The position numbers and the translations under genes are program-made. This document shows positions 31,206-42,380 of a DNA stretch of 64,000 nucleotides, in pieces. The notes under the pieces are model-generated. The model was not told the DNA's origin. It was given only the letters and a program-made list of their open reading frames with translations, and did not search any database. Positions within the stretch are counted from its first letter, which is position 1. Each line of letters opens with the position of its first letter. The DNA lies in assembly GCA_010356995.1 (NCBI GenBank), contig ML996709.1:278681-342680 (forward strand), in the 5' to 3' direction. This DNA is from Trichodelitschia bisporula (lineage: Eukaryota > Ascomycota > Dothideomycetes > Phaeotrichales > Phaeotrichaceae).

Positions 31206-33934
31206 TCAGCCCGTCGTCCGCACAAACAAATACCCCACCCGCTCCTGCTCCCGCAGCGCCTCAAGCAGCACCGCATCCTCAATCAAGCTAGCAACCTCCT
31301 CCTCGCCGCGCGCATGCTTCGCGTCCACATGCGCATACTTCATCAACTCCGTGACACCCTCCGTACCATTCGCAGCCCGCTTCTCTGCTGCCATCTCGCG
31401 CAGCCGCCGCTCCTGCCACTCCATATCAACCTGCGACGCCGACAGCAACGTGCCGATTTCCGGCAGCGACTCCGTATCCGTCACCTCCACGTCCACGACA
31501 GGCTCGTTCAGTTCGCCGCGCCCGCCGCACGAGCACCCCAGGAGATCGTGCGTCTGACACGACTCCCCGAGGTCAAGACGAAATAAGTCCCGCAGCTCGT
31601 CGCGCGTAAAAGCCTGCGACGTCTTCTTGGAGTCAACGACCGCGTCCGCGAGGCCCATTTTGGTTACTTGTCGTTGGAAGATTTTCTCGTCCAGCGCGCC
31701 CTTGATCAGCAGCGTGTAGATGAAGCAGGGCCGCGTTTGGCCGTCGCGGTGGATGCGTGCCATGGCCTGCTTATCGGTCGCAGGGTTCCAGTCGACGTCA
31801 AAGAGCACGAGCCGCGATGCGCCGATGAGGTTGAGCCCGGCGCCGCCTGCGCGTGCGGACAGCAGGAACGCGAAGCAGTCGGCAGGGTCCGCCTTGTTGA
31901 AGCGGTCAACAAGGCCTTGGCGCTTCGTTGGGGGCGTGGTGCCGTCGAGGCGCAGGAAGTGATAGTCCTGGGCTGCGAGGAGAGCGCCGAGCATGTCTAG
32001 CGTGGCAGTGTAGTTGGATACGAGGACGATTTTCTCGGATGTGGTGGTTCGCAGGCGGTGGAGCAGGGCGTCGACGACGAGGAGCTTGGAGCTGGTGGCA
32101 GGTCCGCACTGGAGGAGCTTCGGCGGCAGCGACTCTAGAAGCGACGTCACAAGGCCTTCTGGCTTATCCTCAGACCTTTTGAGCAGCGATGGGCTGTTGC
32201 ATAGCTTCTTTAGGATGCTGATGAGCTGCAGCGACGCTTCGGGCGAGCCGAGCACCGAGCCGAACATCGGCGAGTCGAGGACCGCCTGGTAGATAGCTGC
32301 CTGGGCCGCAGTCGGGTGGCAGAAGAGCACCGTCTCCGTCTTCGGTGGCAGGTACTTTGAGATGACGTCGGCCGTGCGCCGCAGAATGAACAGCCCGGTT
32401 AGTCGCGCAAGCTCCTGACTGCGCGCCTCGCCCTTCTCCACTTCATTGACTCCGGCTTCGGGCTGCCGGCTGCGCACGATCGGGTCCTCGAACTCGCGCT
32501 TGAACACCGTATACTTGCCGAGTAAGCCTGGGTTGACGACATCGACCATGGCAAAGAACTCGCTGAGATCGTTTTGAAGCGGCGTGCCTGACAGGATAAT
32601 ACGTCGCTCTGTGGCAAACGACTTGATGGCGAGGGCGGCCTTGTTGCGCGCCGTCTTAAGCCGATGGCCCTCGTCAGCGATGATGATGTCTATGGCGTCG
32701 TACTTTTGCAGGTCCTCGTACATGCTCCGCAGCTTCTCGTAGCCGACAATCATGATGCTGTACGCTTTGCCACGGGTGAAGTCTGTAAGTCGGTTCTTGT
32801 CATCCGCTACGAAGACGCCGATGCGGTCGGTGCCGAGCCACTTTTTGAACTCCTTGCGCCAGTTGTTGATGAGCGTCACCGGGCACACGATGAGCGCCTT
32901 GCGGATGACGGGCTTGCTGCCGGCGATGGGGTTCTGCTTGAGGAGTGTCCAGAGAAGAGCGATCGTTTGGAGCGTTTTGCCCAAGCCCATGTCGTCAGCT
33001 AGGATGGCGCCCAGACCGTCCGACATTGCCATGCCCATGACGCACTCGTACATGAACTTTACTCCTTCGCGCTGGTGCTCGCGGAGATGCTTGCTGAGAA
33101 ATGGGTCGACCACCACGTCGACGATCTGCTTGCCTTTAGGGGGGTCGGGGCGCCGCATCACCAAAGCGCCGGGGGCGTCGGGGTCGTGGCGCAGCTGAGG
33201 TTTTGGGACCGATGTCGGGGGTTTCTGCGCGGGGCGGGTCATGAGAGGCGTCTGGAACTTCTTGCCAGCGAGTGGTATTTTGGGTGCTACTTCCGTTCCG
33301 CTTGTCTGAGGGTTCTTCTTCACATCCGTTTGGATGGGGATGACGACTTTACGCCCTTGAGGTTCCTCCGGTTCGGCCTTTATCGGAACCTCCGTCCTAA
33401 GGAAGGGTCGTCCAGCCATAAAATCGGCCTTGGAGATGACGCTGTCCACTTCCACCTCTTTGCCACCAACCGAAAGTGTCGATCCGGGCAGCAGCGAACT
33501 CTTCCACAACACGCGGCCCATATGGCGCCCATCGACATCCTGCAGCGTCGCATAGCCGCATGAGACGGACAGAACACCGTCTCCATCCCAAGTCTTGTGC
33601 TTCTTGAGCGTGTACTTGCGCCTGGCGGTCAGCGGAGGAACGCAATGGGGCGAACCACTCACCACAGCACGTTGTAATAGCCCTCCGGTGCGCTTTCAGG
33701 CGGCTTATCTGCGGTCGATCCAATGGGTAGTGGCTGGAGCGGCTGCAGCGGCTTGCGCGGAGGGAGAAAGGTCTTTTTAGCAGATGGCTTGGAGGGTAAC
33801 GCGGAGGCTTTGGCGGCTGCTAGTGTGTCATTGTCGTCAGAACTCGTACGACGGCGCTTTGTGGGTTGCATTGGTAGGTTCTCCGTAGTAGGGTCGCTCC
33901 GCTTACGAATGAACGGCGGCTTGAAGGGCTTCAT
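31206..33934 (-). CDS. RDH54: SWI2/SNF2 DNA translocase, Rdh54/Tid1 (RAD54B) homologue
   Basis: Exons 33934-33663 and 33621-31206 encode 895 residues. The 41-base intron (GTGAGT at 33662, CCAG ending at 33622) splits a Trp codon and restores [20 protein letters not shown], the conserved N-terminal block of fungal Rdh54. The SNF2 helicase core contains LADDMGLGKT (Walker A, ~residue 300), IIADEGHRLK (motif II, DEGH, ~408), LSGTPLQNDL (III), FLLSARAGGAGLNL (V) and MARIHRDGQ (VI). Rdh54 acts in homologous recombination, removing Rad51 from duplex DNA and aiding strand exchange, mainly between homologues in meiosis. The start MKPFKPPF is typical; an upstream in-frame ATG at 34006 is less likely. 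It is a conserved single gene inside an otherwise accessory region. Confidence 0.93.
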
Positions 33935-34687
33935 GATGGTGATGTTGCGTGGGATGTGATGTTGCGTGGGATGTGATGTTGGACCGTCAGACGCGTCGTT
34001 CCGCATTGTTTCGCGCTACCCCGAATGAAGAAGTAATATCTCACTTGACTGCAGAATTGGTGCGCTTTAGCAGCAAGAACTTATTTGCAGAGGCTTGGCG
34101 TCGTCGGGCATTCATGTGACAGCGCGACCAAAGTCGGGGGCTAGTCCAGAAACGGGACGGCAAGTTTAATGATGCGTCTTTGCGCATCGCCAACTTTTCC
34201 TCATCATCTCCGCTTCAACATCAGCAAGCTCAATCTACCGACCGCAATTTCGTGCTCACAAAATACCCCTTTCATACGTGCGGCTACACCCGACACCAGC
34301 ACCACGTACTCATCATGCCATCGGTGCACCGGTCACAGTGGCGAGTAGTCCCTGATAGATAGGTTCTCCGCGTACGGTACGGTACCGTAGAGTCATCTAT
34401 CACCATGTTTTCTCTCTCTATGTCTCCCTGAGAGGTTCAAACTCGGGGAAATAGTATTCCGGTTGTAACAACTTACTTTTAGTTCACCTGCCAGCTTCCC
34501 CGGACATCCCCCCTCTTCAACTCTTCAAACCAGTTTGACCTCCGTTTCCCTTCTGTCACGCCTTCCTTCGCACGCCCCACAGTCACCAAAGGCACGAAGA
34601 CATCTCCAGCACTACAACAATAATCAGTACAAACCCCGTCCTCAATGCATCCTCCTGACTCCATTATCTCCGACCACTCTTCATCCA
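33935..34687. other. Divergent intergenic region between RDH54 and A2
   Basis: It contains a duplicated GATGTTGCGTGGGATGT near 33949-33980, just upstream of RDH54, and a GTACGGTACGGTACCGTA stretch at 34373-34390. Upstream sequence near 34590-34630 resembles that before A3. No gene is seen. Confidence 0.5.
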
Positions 34688-35902
34688 ATGCTCGGTTTTC
34701 TCGATTTCCAGTCCTACGACCGCGACAAAGCCAAACACTCTCCTCAACAAAGCCTACTCCTTCCTGAAGACAACGTCATGACCTCTTGCCCTTCTAAGAA
34801 GCGCGAACAACCTGAAGATGACGTTATGACGTCTTGCCCTTCCAAGAAACTGGCACGGCTTGAAAACGACCTCACGACCTCTAGCCCTTGCAAGACGTCG
34901 AAACTGCTGATACGGCATCCATCCCTCTGGGATGAAAAAACCCTCCACTACCTCGATATCTCCATCCACCCATATCCGCCCGATAGCCCGGTTTCCGGCG
35001 GGAGCGAAGATTCGCAGCCAGCCAGCAGTCCGGATTCCAACGTGAGCGAAGATTCGCAGCTCACGTTCAGCGGACGTCTGGGCGATCCGGTTTCTGTAAA
35101 GAGCGAACGTGCAGTGTCAGTCTTGTTAGACGACTTGGAGTTCGTTGCCAGCGACGACGAGATTACTCCATACGACACGGAACCGACGATCTTTGACGAC
35201 GATCTGCTCACAGCATTCCGACGGGAGTTTACAAAGCAGCACGAGGTTCCTTCACCTAATGAGTGCAAGCAAATCATCATCGAATACTGGCGTTTTTACG
35301 AGGTGTGCAACCCCAGTTACATGGATGAAACGGATTCTGTTACCGCGGAATAGTTCACGTATATCCTTGGTGCGCTTTTCCCGAAGAATACTCGTATGTT
35401 CTACATTGAATCCCCGTACGAACCACTGATGAACTGCGGATGCTTTGCTCTAAAGCTAAGGATTCCCGGCAACAGCCAGACAGCATACTGGAATCCGAGG
35501 AGTGCCCTTTTCTTAGCGCAGCCGGACCTGGGAACTTGGGACCTAAGAACTTGGGACCTTCGTATTCCTGTTCTTGCCGTCGTTCGTGCACGCAAACCGT
35601 CTCCGGCCTGCGCGGAGGAGGTTGCCTGCCTCCTATCAATTGCTCAGACCTACTACGAGCGCGACCAGATGGACGATCCTACGGGAACTGGGAGACCATT
35701 TACAGTCGTTACGGCGAGAGGAACACGCGTTAGCTTCCTAGAGGCGACTTTGACCAAACGTTGTGTTGAGGAGGCACTAATGGAAGAGAAAAATTGCGCC
35801 CTGGAAATCACATGCAGTGCTTGGATCTCAATGACGGATACGAGGGACCGAGAGGAAGCCACAAAAATGTTAGCGCAGGTAGCTAGGCGGATGCTGCATT
35901 GA
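34688..35902 (+). pseudogene. Family A copy 2 (A2), single in-frame stop
   Basis: From ATG 34688 one frame runs 405 codons to TGA at 35900-35902, broken only by TAG at 35351-35353. The N-terminal part has a threefold repeat around MTSCPSKK (34770-34910), with Lys pairs that could act as nuclear localisation signals, then RHPSLWDEKTLHYLDIS, an acidic Ser-rich stretch and LLDDLEFVAS. The block IIIEYW precedes the stop, and FTYILGALFP follows it directly in the same frame. The C-terminal core is PVLAVVRARKPS, EEVACLLSIAQTYYE and TVVTARGTRVSFLEATLTKRC. Spacing around the stop is identical to A3, where a Cys codon occupies the position, so this is a nonsense change rather than an intron. The function is unknown. 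Confidence 0.6.
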
Positions 35903-37019
35903 TACTCTGCTCACCATGCGTGATGGCAATCAGGGATCCCCTTTTTTGGAATCATGGCGAGAGGGCGTTTTAGTTATCATGATATATTACGGTAGCCCTT
36001 TAACCGAAATGGTTTGAAGTCACACTCTGCAGAATGCTCATATGCCCGTTTCTCTATCTTTTCTATTTTGCCAAACCCCACGAAGCAAACTCCTTTTCAC
36101 CGACGCAAAAGAAAGGAGCAAGGGATAAGGATACTTTTTAGCATCGTGCAAATAAGACTCGAGGGTCTCCCTCTATCTCCCATTCCAATCTTCAGTTCAC
36201 ACAGTTGTCGTTGTACGTGTTAGAGCTCTGCTCGCATCACCCTCTTCCGAGCTTGCCTTCTAAAGCACCAAACTTGTATAGGAGCCTCCGCGCCGGTGGC
36301 ATAGTAGCAATCAAGCGTATCCTGAAAGAGAAACGCATCGCAGATACTTGGATCTTTTGGACGACCCTTGGGGACTCGCTTTTAGAGCCAGCACCTGAGA
36401 GGAGTTCGGGTCAAATTGGCTTAACAAATGGGCATGTCGAGAGAAGCTGTCAGGCTCCATCCCGAGCGACTCCCATCAATGACGTACTCGCTTACAGCGC
36501 GGTGACGGGCAGGCACGTAGCGTAGAGCCATAGGCCCCTACTACTACGGTAGAGGTAATGGTGGCTGCCCCAGGGCACGGGGGAGGACTACTGGTCTAGG
36601 CGGAAACTGTGGGTGCGTCTGTGCCTGCGTCCTTCCCGGATCGTAGGAGCCCCCACACAGAAGGAGGAACAGGGCACCAATTGAAGGTATCGGAGACAGG
36701 ATCTTTTGGGTACATTTAACTCCTGGGAAGGGCTTCCGCGAGCATCTCTTCGTCCATCCTCCCAACCCTCCACCAAACTGTATTTGCACCCGCTTCCCAC
36801 ATACGCTCCGTCGTCCGGATTGATTTCACCTGCCACTCCTAGGGTCCTGTCATTGTGAGTTTCAACCCCACTCTCCTACTCGCCCATCACCGGTACTGCG
36901 TTGCGTCAGTCCCAAGGTGTCAGGGTCCAGAGCTCAGCGGAGTAAATAGTCACCACAGGCAGCAGGACATCTTCAGCACAACAAAAACAACCAACCTACT
37001 CCTCCCTGAAGAAAACGCC
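35903..37019. other. Intergenic region between A2 and A3
   Basis: About 1.1 kb. It holds the duplicated upstream segment 36186-36235 and a stretch near 36960-37010 that matches the DNA before the MTSCPSKK block of A2. No separate gene is supported. Confidence 0.5.
36186..36235 (+). repeat. Duplicated upstream segment, copy 2
   Basis: Matches 17591-17640, starting CAATCTTCAGTTCACACAGT and ending CTCTGCTCGC. Confidence 0.75.
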
Positions 37020-38015
37020 ATGACCATTTGCCCATCCAAGAAGCCGGAACGGCTGATACAGCATCCATCACGCTGGGATTCCGGAACCCTCATCCACCTC
37101 GGCATCTCCTTCATCTCCACTAGCCAACATCCGTACGACAGTTTGGATTCCGACCTGAGCGAATCCTAACCGGGCTTGATCATCTCCGCCAGCCAACGTC
37201 CGGCCGTCGATCCGGTTTCGGTACAGAGCGAAGTGTCAGACTTGTTAGGCAAGTTGGACTTCGTTGCCAGCGACCTCGCGATCAATCAATACGAAGTCGA
37301 AGAGATAGATTTTGACTTCGATCCTTGCAACTCACGAACCCCGTTATACCGGTGGCAGCACGCGGTTCCTTCACCTAACCGCTGCAAGGAACTGACCATC
37401 GAGTACTGGTATTCTTGAGAGAAGTGCGGCATCTCTGACGATGATGATAAGGATAGCGCTGTCGCGAAATGCTTTACCTACATCCTTGGTGCGCTTTTCC
37501 CGCAGCATACTCGCATGTTCTTTGTTGAATCCGCGTACGGGCCACTGACGAACGACGGGCACTTTGCTCTAGAATTAAAGACTAACCGCACCGACAGCAG
37601 CCGAAAAGAATACTGGAATCCGAAGGGTGCCCTTTTCTCCGGGCTGCCGGATCCAGGAATTTGGAACCTTCGTAGGCTTGTTCTTGCCGTTGTTCGAGCA
37701 CGTAACCCGTCTCCGGGCTGCGAGGAGGAGGTTACTCATCTCCTATCGATTGCTCAGACCTACTACGATCAGATGGACGACCCTACGAGTATGGGAACCG
37801 AGAGACCATTTGCAGTCGTTATGGCGAGGGGAACACGCGTTGGCTTCCTTGAGGCGACTTTAACCAAACGTTGTGGGGAGGAGGCACTGATGGAAGAGAA
37901 GTGTGGCTTACAAATCATTCGCTCTCCTTGGCTCTCAATGGCGCGTATGGACGATCGAAAGGAAGCGGCGAGAAAGTTGGCGGAGGTGGCTAAGCGGATG
38001 CTGTGTTACGAGTAG
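37020..38015 (+). pseudogene. Family A copy 3 (A3), two in-frame stops
   Basis: A tandem relative of A2. One frame from ATG 37020 (MTICPSKKPERLIQHPSRWD) to TAG 38013-38015 carries TAA at 37167-37169 and TGA at 37416-37418. Shared blocks are DPVSVQSE, LLGKLDFVAS, VPSPNRCKELTIEYW, FTYILGALFPQHTRMFFVE, RRLVLAVVRARNPSPGCEEE, HLLSIAQTYYDQM and AVVMARGTRVGFLEATLTKRC. The N-terminal repeat of A2 is reduced to one unit. The TGA could fall inside a possible 48-base intron (GTATTC to GATAG), but the codon spacing equals A2 across this segment, which favours a nonsense change. Confidence 0.6.
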
Positions 38016-38894
38016 TTAATGACCGGCACCCACCGCTCGGCCCTGGCGGCATTCGTCAGTAGCCATCGCGCTCGGCTCATGTCCGGACGGATATCTGTGT
38101 GTGGTGGCGTACTGGAGCTACGGTAGCGTTAACGATCCGATGCGGGGGCACGGGCGCGGGCCGGCCCGTGGGAAGCCAGGGGGCCGCGGAATGCCCGATG
38201 GCAAAGCGATGTGTTCCCAGCCGGTCGGTTCATTATGCTTGGCGATTTCGTGACAGCTGAGCGCTTTGGATGGGTCAAAATAATACGTCAACCACTACGG
38301 AGTACTACCTCCGTATTTGTACATCTGAACGATAGAACGTAACCCTTCCGCCTGTGCTGCAGTTCTTTGATATGAGGTCGCGTCCCTGATAACATATCGC
38401 TGCATATCCTGCGGAAGTCGTATGAGCAACTTCAACTCTGAGGACGAAGACGTAGGACAAGTACATACGCTTCAAGGCTGAACGATTGGCGATGACTGCG
38501 GTACCGTGCAATAATACGGACGGTAGACTCTCACCCATTCCATCCTCTCCAACAAGGTGAGGCGCGTTCAGGTGACACTGTGTCACGCGTTGTCATTGGC
38601 ACCTCCGCGATGGGGTCCAGGTGTGTCGGGCCTGGCACGCCTCGCCCGTCTTTCACCGGTCACCGCCAACTCTTCGACTTCCTCCACCTGTCAACAACAC
38701 TTTTCAACTTTCTGATGCGTCACAATCCCTAAAGACCCCATTTGGGAACTTATTCTCTCTTATGAGCGTCAGATTCGTTCGGTAACATTTGAGAACCTCC
38801 GCACTCGAAGAGCTGAAGCCGCTGCACTGAAGCCGTTGAACTCCTCGTCGACTTGTCGTGTTCTCCGTCGGGCTGCTAGCCCACCCTTCCCATC
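38016..38894. other. Intergenic region upstream of RBR2
   Basis: About 880 bases. No gene is supported. The GCGCCTCATT box of the other cluster genes is not present here. Confidence 0.5.
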
Positions 38895-40512
38895 ATGGAT
38901 TATTCATGGGACCAATACGAGGACATGGACGACGCGTCTTTCGCGCTCGCTTTGCAGATGGAAGAAATTGAGAACGGCCGCAAGGACGCGGACAACGAGT
39001 CCCTCATCGACGCCTTTGAAGCTGAGATCCAGAATGTGCTGTCCAAGAAGCGTGCACGCAGCATTGCCCGCTCCCCCGCCCTCGCAAATCCCAGGTGACA
39101 CTCCTTGATACTCTTTTGCTTGCACTGAGCTGACCTTTCTATAGCACAGACTGGGATCTGATCGAACTGTCGTCGTCGTCAGAGAGCGAAGACGACATAG
39201 AAATGTGGGAGGAGATGCCCGAATATTTCTCAAAAGAACCCGTCGACCCCTCCGGCCCTTCTACAATCCCACCTGGTCAAGACAACGTCGACCCCTCCGG
39301 CCCTTCTACAAGCGCACCTGATCAAGACGACGTCGCGCCTCAAAGTGTGGAGAAGCTGCCGGAAAAGCTCACCTGTTCGGTGTGCTTTGAGAGCCACCCT
39401 TCCTCGCAGATTGCTCACTTAGCGTGCACGCACCAATACTGTTTCGAGTGCTTGAAAGACCTTTTTCTGCGTGCTACCAAGGACGAGTCCCTCTGCCCGC
39501 CGAGGTGTTGCAAGACGGTCATTTCCGTTAACTTGATAACTCCGCACCTCTCAGTGGAGGAACTCGAGACTTACAAGAGTTCTGAGCTCGAGTTCTCCAC
39601 CAATGACAGGACCTACTGCTACAATTGCAAACGCTTCATCCCCCCAACCAATATCAAAGCGGGCAAAGACGGGGTGCACTGCTCGACTTGCTGGCAAAAG
39701 ACCTGCGTCTTCTGCAAAAATGCTTTTCATACCGGCGGTTGTCCCGAAGATCCTGCCCTTCGGCGCACACTGAAGCTCGCGGAGCAGAAGGGCTGGCAGC
39801 GCTGCAAAAGGTGCAAATCGATGGTAGCACGAGAGACGTAGGTATCCACATGTCGCTGAAGATCATTGCTGACTCGCCAGGGGCTGCCTCCACATTACGT
39901 ACGCTCTTCCACCTATTGACATTCCTGATTAACCCGGCTAACCCGCGCAGCTGCACTTGCGGCTTCAATTGGTGCTACTGCTGCCAGAAGCGGTGGCAGA
40001 CATGCCGGTGCACTGAGGCGACTCTTCGGGCGCTGAAGAGAAAACGCATCGCAGACTCGAAGCGCCACGCTCTCGCCGACGGGGAGCCAGTAGAAATCTC
40101 AAAGCCCCGCAAACCCGCCCCGAAGAAGAAGAAGAAGCGTACGACAGCGGTTTCGGAAGCAGGCCCGTCATCAGCAGCCCCTCGCGTTCCGCCCGCGCCA
40201 TCTGGCCTCATGACACCGATCTCGTGCATATCGGCTTCTGTGGCCACCGAAGCTACCCTGAGAGGCGAGCTGCTGAGCTGGGTCGAAACCACGGCTAGCC
40301 GGTTGTCGCAGGAGGTGGCGGACCGAGTTTCTGCAGAGCGCGGATCGCCCGAGCTGGTCTTCCTTGGATCGAATCCGCGGACCGGTGCGGGGTCTGCGCT
40401 TCGAGGTCAGGGCTCGAGTGTTCGTCCTTACGAGTTCGTCGAGGACGACACGATCGATCTGGAGGCTATGAGTCCTCCGGCGAAGCGCCGGCGCGAATCG
40501 AGCCGTGCGTGA
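38895..40512 (+). CDS. RBR-type E3 ubiquitin ligase 2 with microexon (RBR2)
   Basis: Four exons (38895-39094, 39145-39837, 39881-39898, 39951-40512) give 490 residues. RING1 starts near residue 144 (CSVC, then LACTHQYCFEC and PRCC), IBR at ~215-270 (YCYNCKRF, CSTCWQKTCVFC) and RING2 at ~285-318 (CKRCKSMVARETGCLHITC, CGFNWCYCC). The 18-base third exon encodes GCLHI, with catalytic Cys300. Its flanks are good splice sites (GTAGGT at 39838, CTGAC...CCAG at 39880, GTACGC at 39899, GCTAAC...GCAG at 39950), and both splices keep phase. Without it RING2 loses the active-site Cys. An N-terminal acidic Ser/Glu block and tandem VDPSGPST repeats precede RING1. The C-terminus has a Lys-rich, NLS-like stretch (PRKPAPKKKKKR), suggesting a nuclear location. 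Confidence 0.85.
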
Positions 40513-41236
40513 GAGTGTTCTATTTTGTGGCGTGCGGATGACGATTGGAAACGAGGCAGTGTGATGTGGCGGTGTTCCGCTGGTCGGAGGCTGGTTTTCT
40601 TTTGTACTCTGCAATGCATGTGATTATGATAGAAACATCTTATGACTGCATTTATCGCTTGAAGTTGCGCTGAAGTGCTGATGGGAGCCAAAGGAACACC
40701 CGACACCACTGCAATGCAGGCCTTGCTCGAGTTTGCAAGCGGTCCGCGACAGTGCTCAAATAACTCATGTTTGAAAGCTTCTGTCGATGCTAATGATCAT
40801 CCTCCGTCGAAACCACCGGGGGAATCCGCCAGCTTTGTGTTCCATTGTAGGGTGACTCGCTGCACGCTGCCGTTAAGTCACTATGTTAAGCCCTTTGATC
40901 CCCATCTAATTCCAGAGACACAGCTGACAAGAGAAGTAACAGGACCCGGAAATAAAAGCCTATTGTTCACCTTGGTGTCTCGCACTTTGTCCACGCTGTT
41001 AGAAAGCCAGACAACTATTATTGGGAGGTGCATAAAAGCGAGGCTGCAGCTGGCCTTTCTATCTCCTCTACCACAACACATCTTCTTGCGCACATCATCC
41101 ATTGCCGAGAAGTATCTGATTTCGACGCACTAGGATACGAAAGTTGGACCGATTCCTTACAGCGCACCTCCGGCTCCCGCACTTCTAACTCATCAAGCAA
41201 CATGGCGTGGCAATAACGTATTTATTTGGGTTTTGG
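40513..41236. other. Convergent intergenic region between RBR2 and C3
   Basis: About 720 bases; no supported gene. The frame 40675-41133 has no recognisable content. Confidence 0.5.
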
Positions 41237-42039
41237 TTACGCTTCTCCAAGGCTCCGCCTTTGCATCTCCTTGCATCTCTCCACCATCTCCAAATAAAAC
41301 TCCATGTGCTCTTGATGATGCTCCATCTCTCGTCGATGACGCTCCGTCTTCTTCCGATACTGCTCTAGCTGTATCTTTGGCCTGTCGCGTTCCAACTGCC
41401 GGTCCCTCGCCGTGTTCCATACAAGGCGCCGGTTAACATCGTCATTCGCCGGCCCCTCGTCTGGCTTCTCCAGACTCCCGGTCCAGTCTACCTCATGAGC
41501 CCAGTTATGCTCATCCTGCTCCAGACGGTGCTGTTTCCGCTTCAAGTCGACACGCTCCCGCTCCAGACCCCGACGCTCCAACTCCACAGTCGAGCGGTTC
41601 TCCTTTTGCTGTAATCCGCCCCGGTATCCTGCCCCGCCGGCTCGAGGTGTACGTCATCCTCCTGCTCCTTCCGCTCGGGTCCCTTACCACTCCACCCCAG
41701 CTCCACCCGCGCACTCTGTTCCCGATCCCTTGCCGACTCCTGCGGCATCCGCAACCATTCGTCCTGCGCCTGCTTCCCTTAACGGCGTCTTTTCAAGCTC
41801 TCAGGATCTTCCCGGTCCCAGGTGTGTGTGGAAGGCTGAACGGACGAGTTCGCATAAATTGAGCTCGATACGGTGGACCGGAGTGGAATGTTAAGGGCCT
41901 CATCGAGAAACCGGCTCTCATCGTCGGTAGACCCGTCTGTGGCCCCATCTGAGACGGGGGATGACTGACCGGGGCGGTCACCTCGCCGCTGAAGGGGAAC
42001 TAGAGTGTTCAATTCGAGTTGAACTTGTTCTGTAGCCAT
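41237..42039 (-). pseudogene. Family C copy 3 (C3), disrupted
   Basis: ATG 42039 opens MATEQVQLELNTLVPLQRR and the family block SRFLDEALNIPLRSTVSSSIYANSS, then hits TAA at 41779-41781. The same frame continues to about 41600. A frameshift then leads into a charged coiled coil (MELERRGLERERVDLKRKQ, LEQYRKKTERHRREMEHHQE) ending MEFYLEMVERCKEMQRRSLGEA, comparable to the C1 end. The N-terminus is close to C2. It has at least two lesions. Confidence 0.55.
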
Positions 42040-42380
42040 GAGTCTGAGAATAAATGCGTCTGTTGAATTTGTGGAAAGGCGAGAAGATGGCGAAATTTAG
42101 AAGATGGACAATCCCTCGGCAATGAGGCGCAGTTGCTGTGGCCATGGGGGGGGTGTGTTTACTCTGCTCACCTAGACCGGGATGTGCTGGGGCTGTGGGG
42201 TCGATCGAGGATCATGATTCGGGTGCCGAGTACTCCACATATACAGGCCGTCCGCTGGCGGGGATGGCGCACTAGGCTTGTCTAGATAAGTTCCGCATAC
42301 TGTGTATTAGAAGTCAAGTATTTCAATATAAGTCTCTCCTAGTGCAAGCCTTTGAAATATCTTGGTGCTAGCGATACCTC
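42040..42380. other. Intergenic region between C3 and C4
   Basis: A short spacer with the promoter box of C3 at 42121-42135; otherwise nothing seen. Confidence 0.5.
42121..42135 (-). promoter_or_regulatory. Shared GCGCCTCATT box upstream of C3
   Basis: On the minus strand this reads CAACTGCGCCTCATT and ends 81 bases before ATG 42039. Confidence 0.5.

Noticed and set aside
35351-35353. TAG in A2 as the end of an intron (GTGTGC...AATAG)
   Set aside because: The segment has the same codon length and aligned residues as A3 on both sides, so it was coding; a 54-base intron placed exactly on conserved codons is less likely than a nonsense change.
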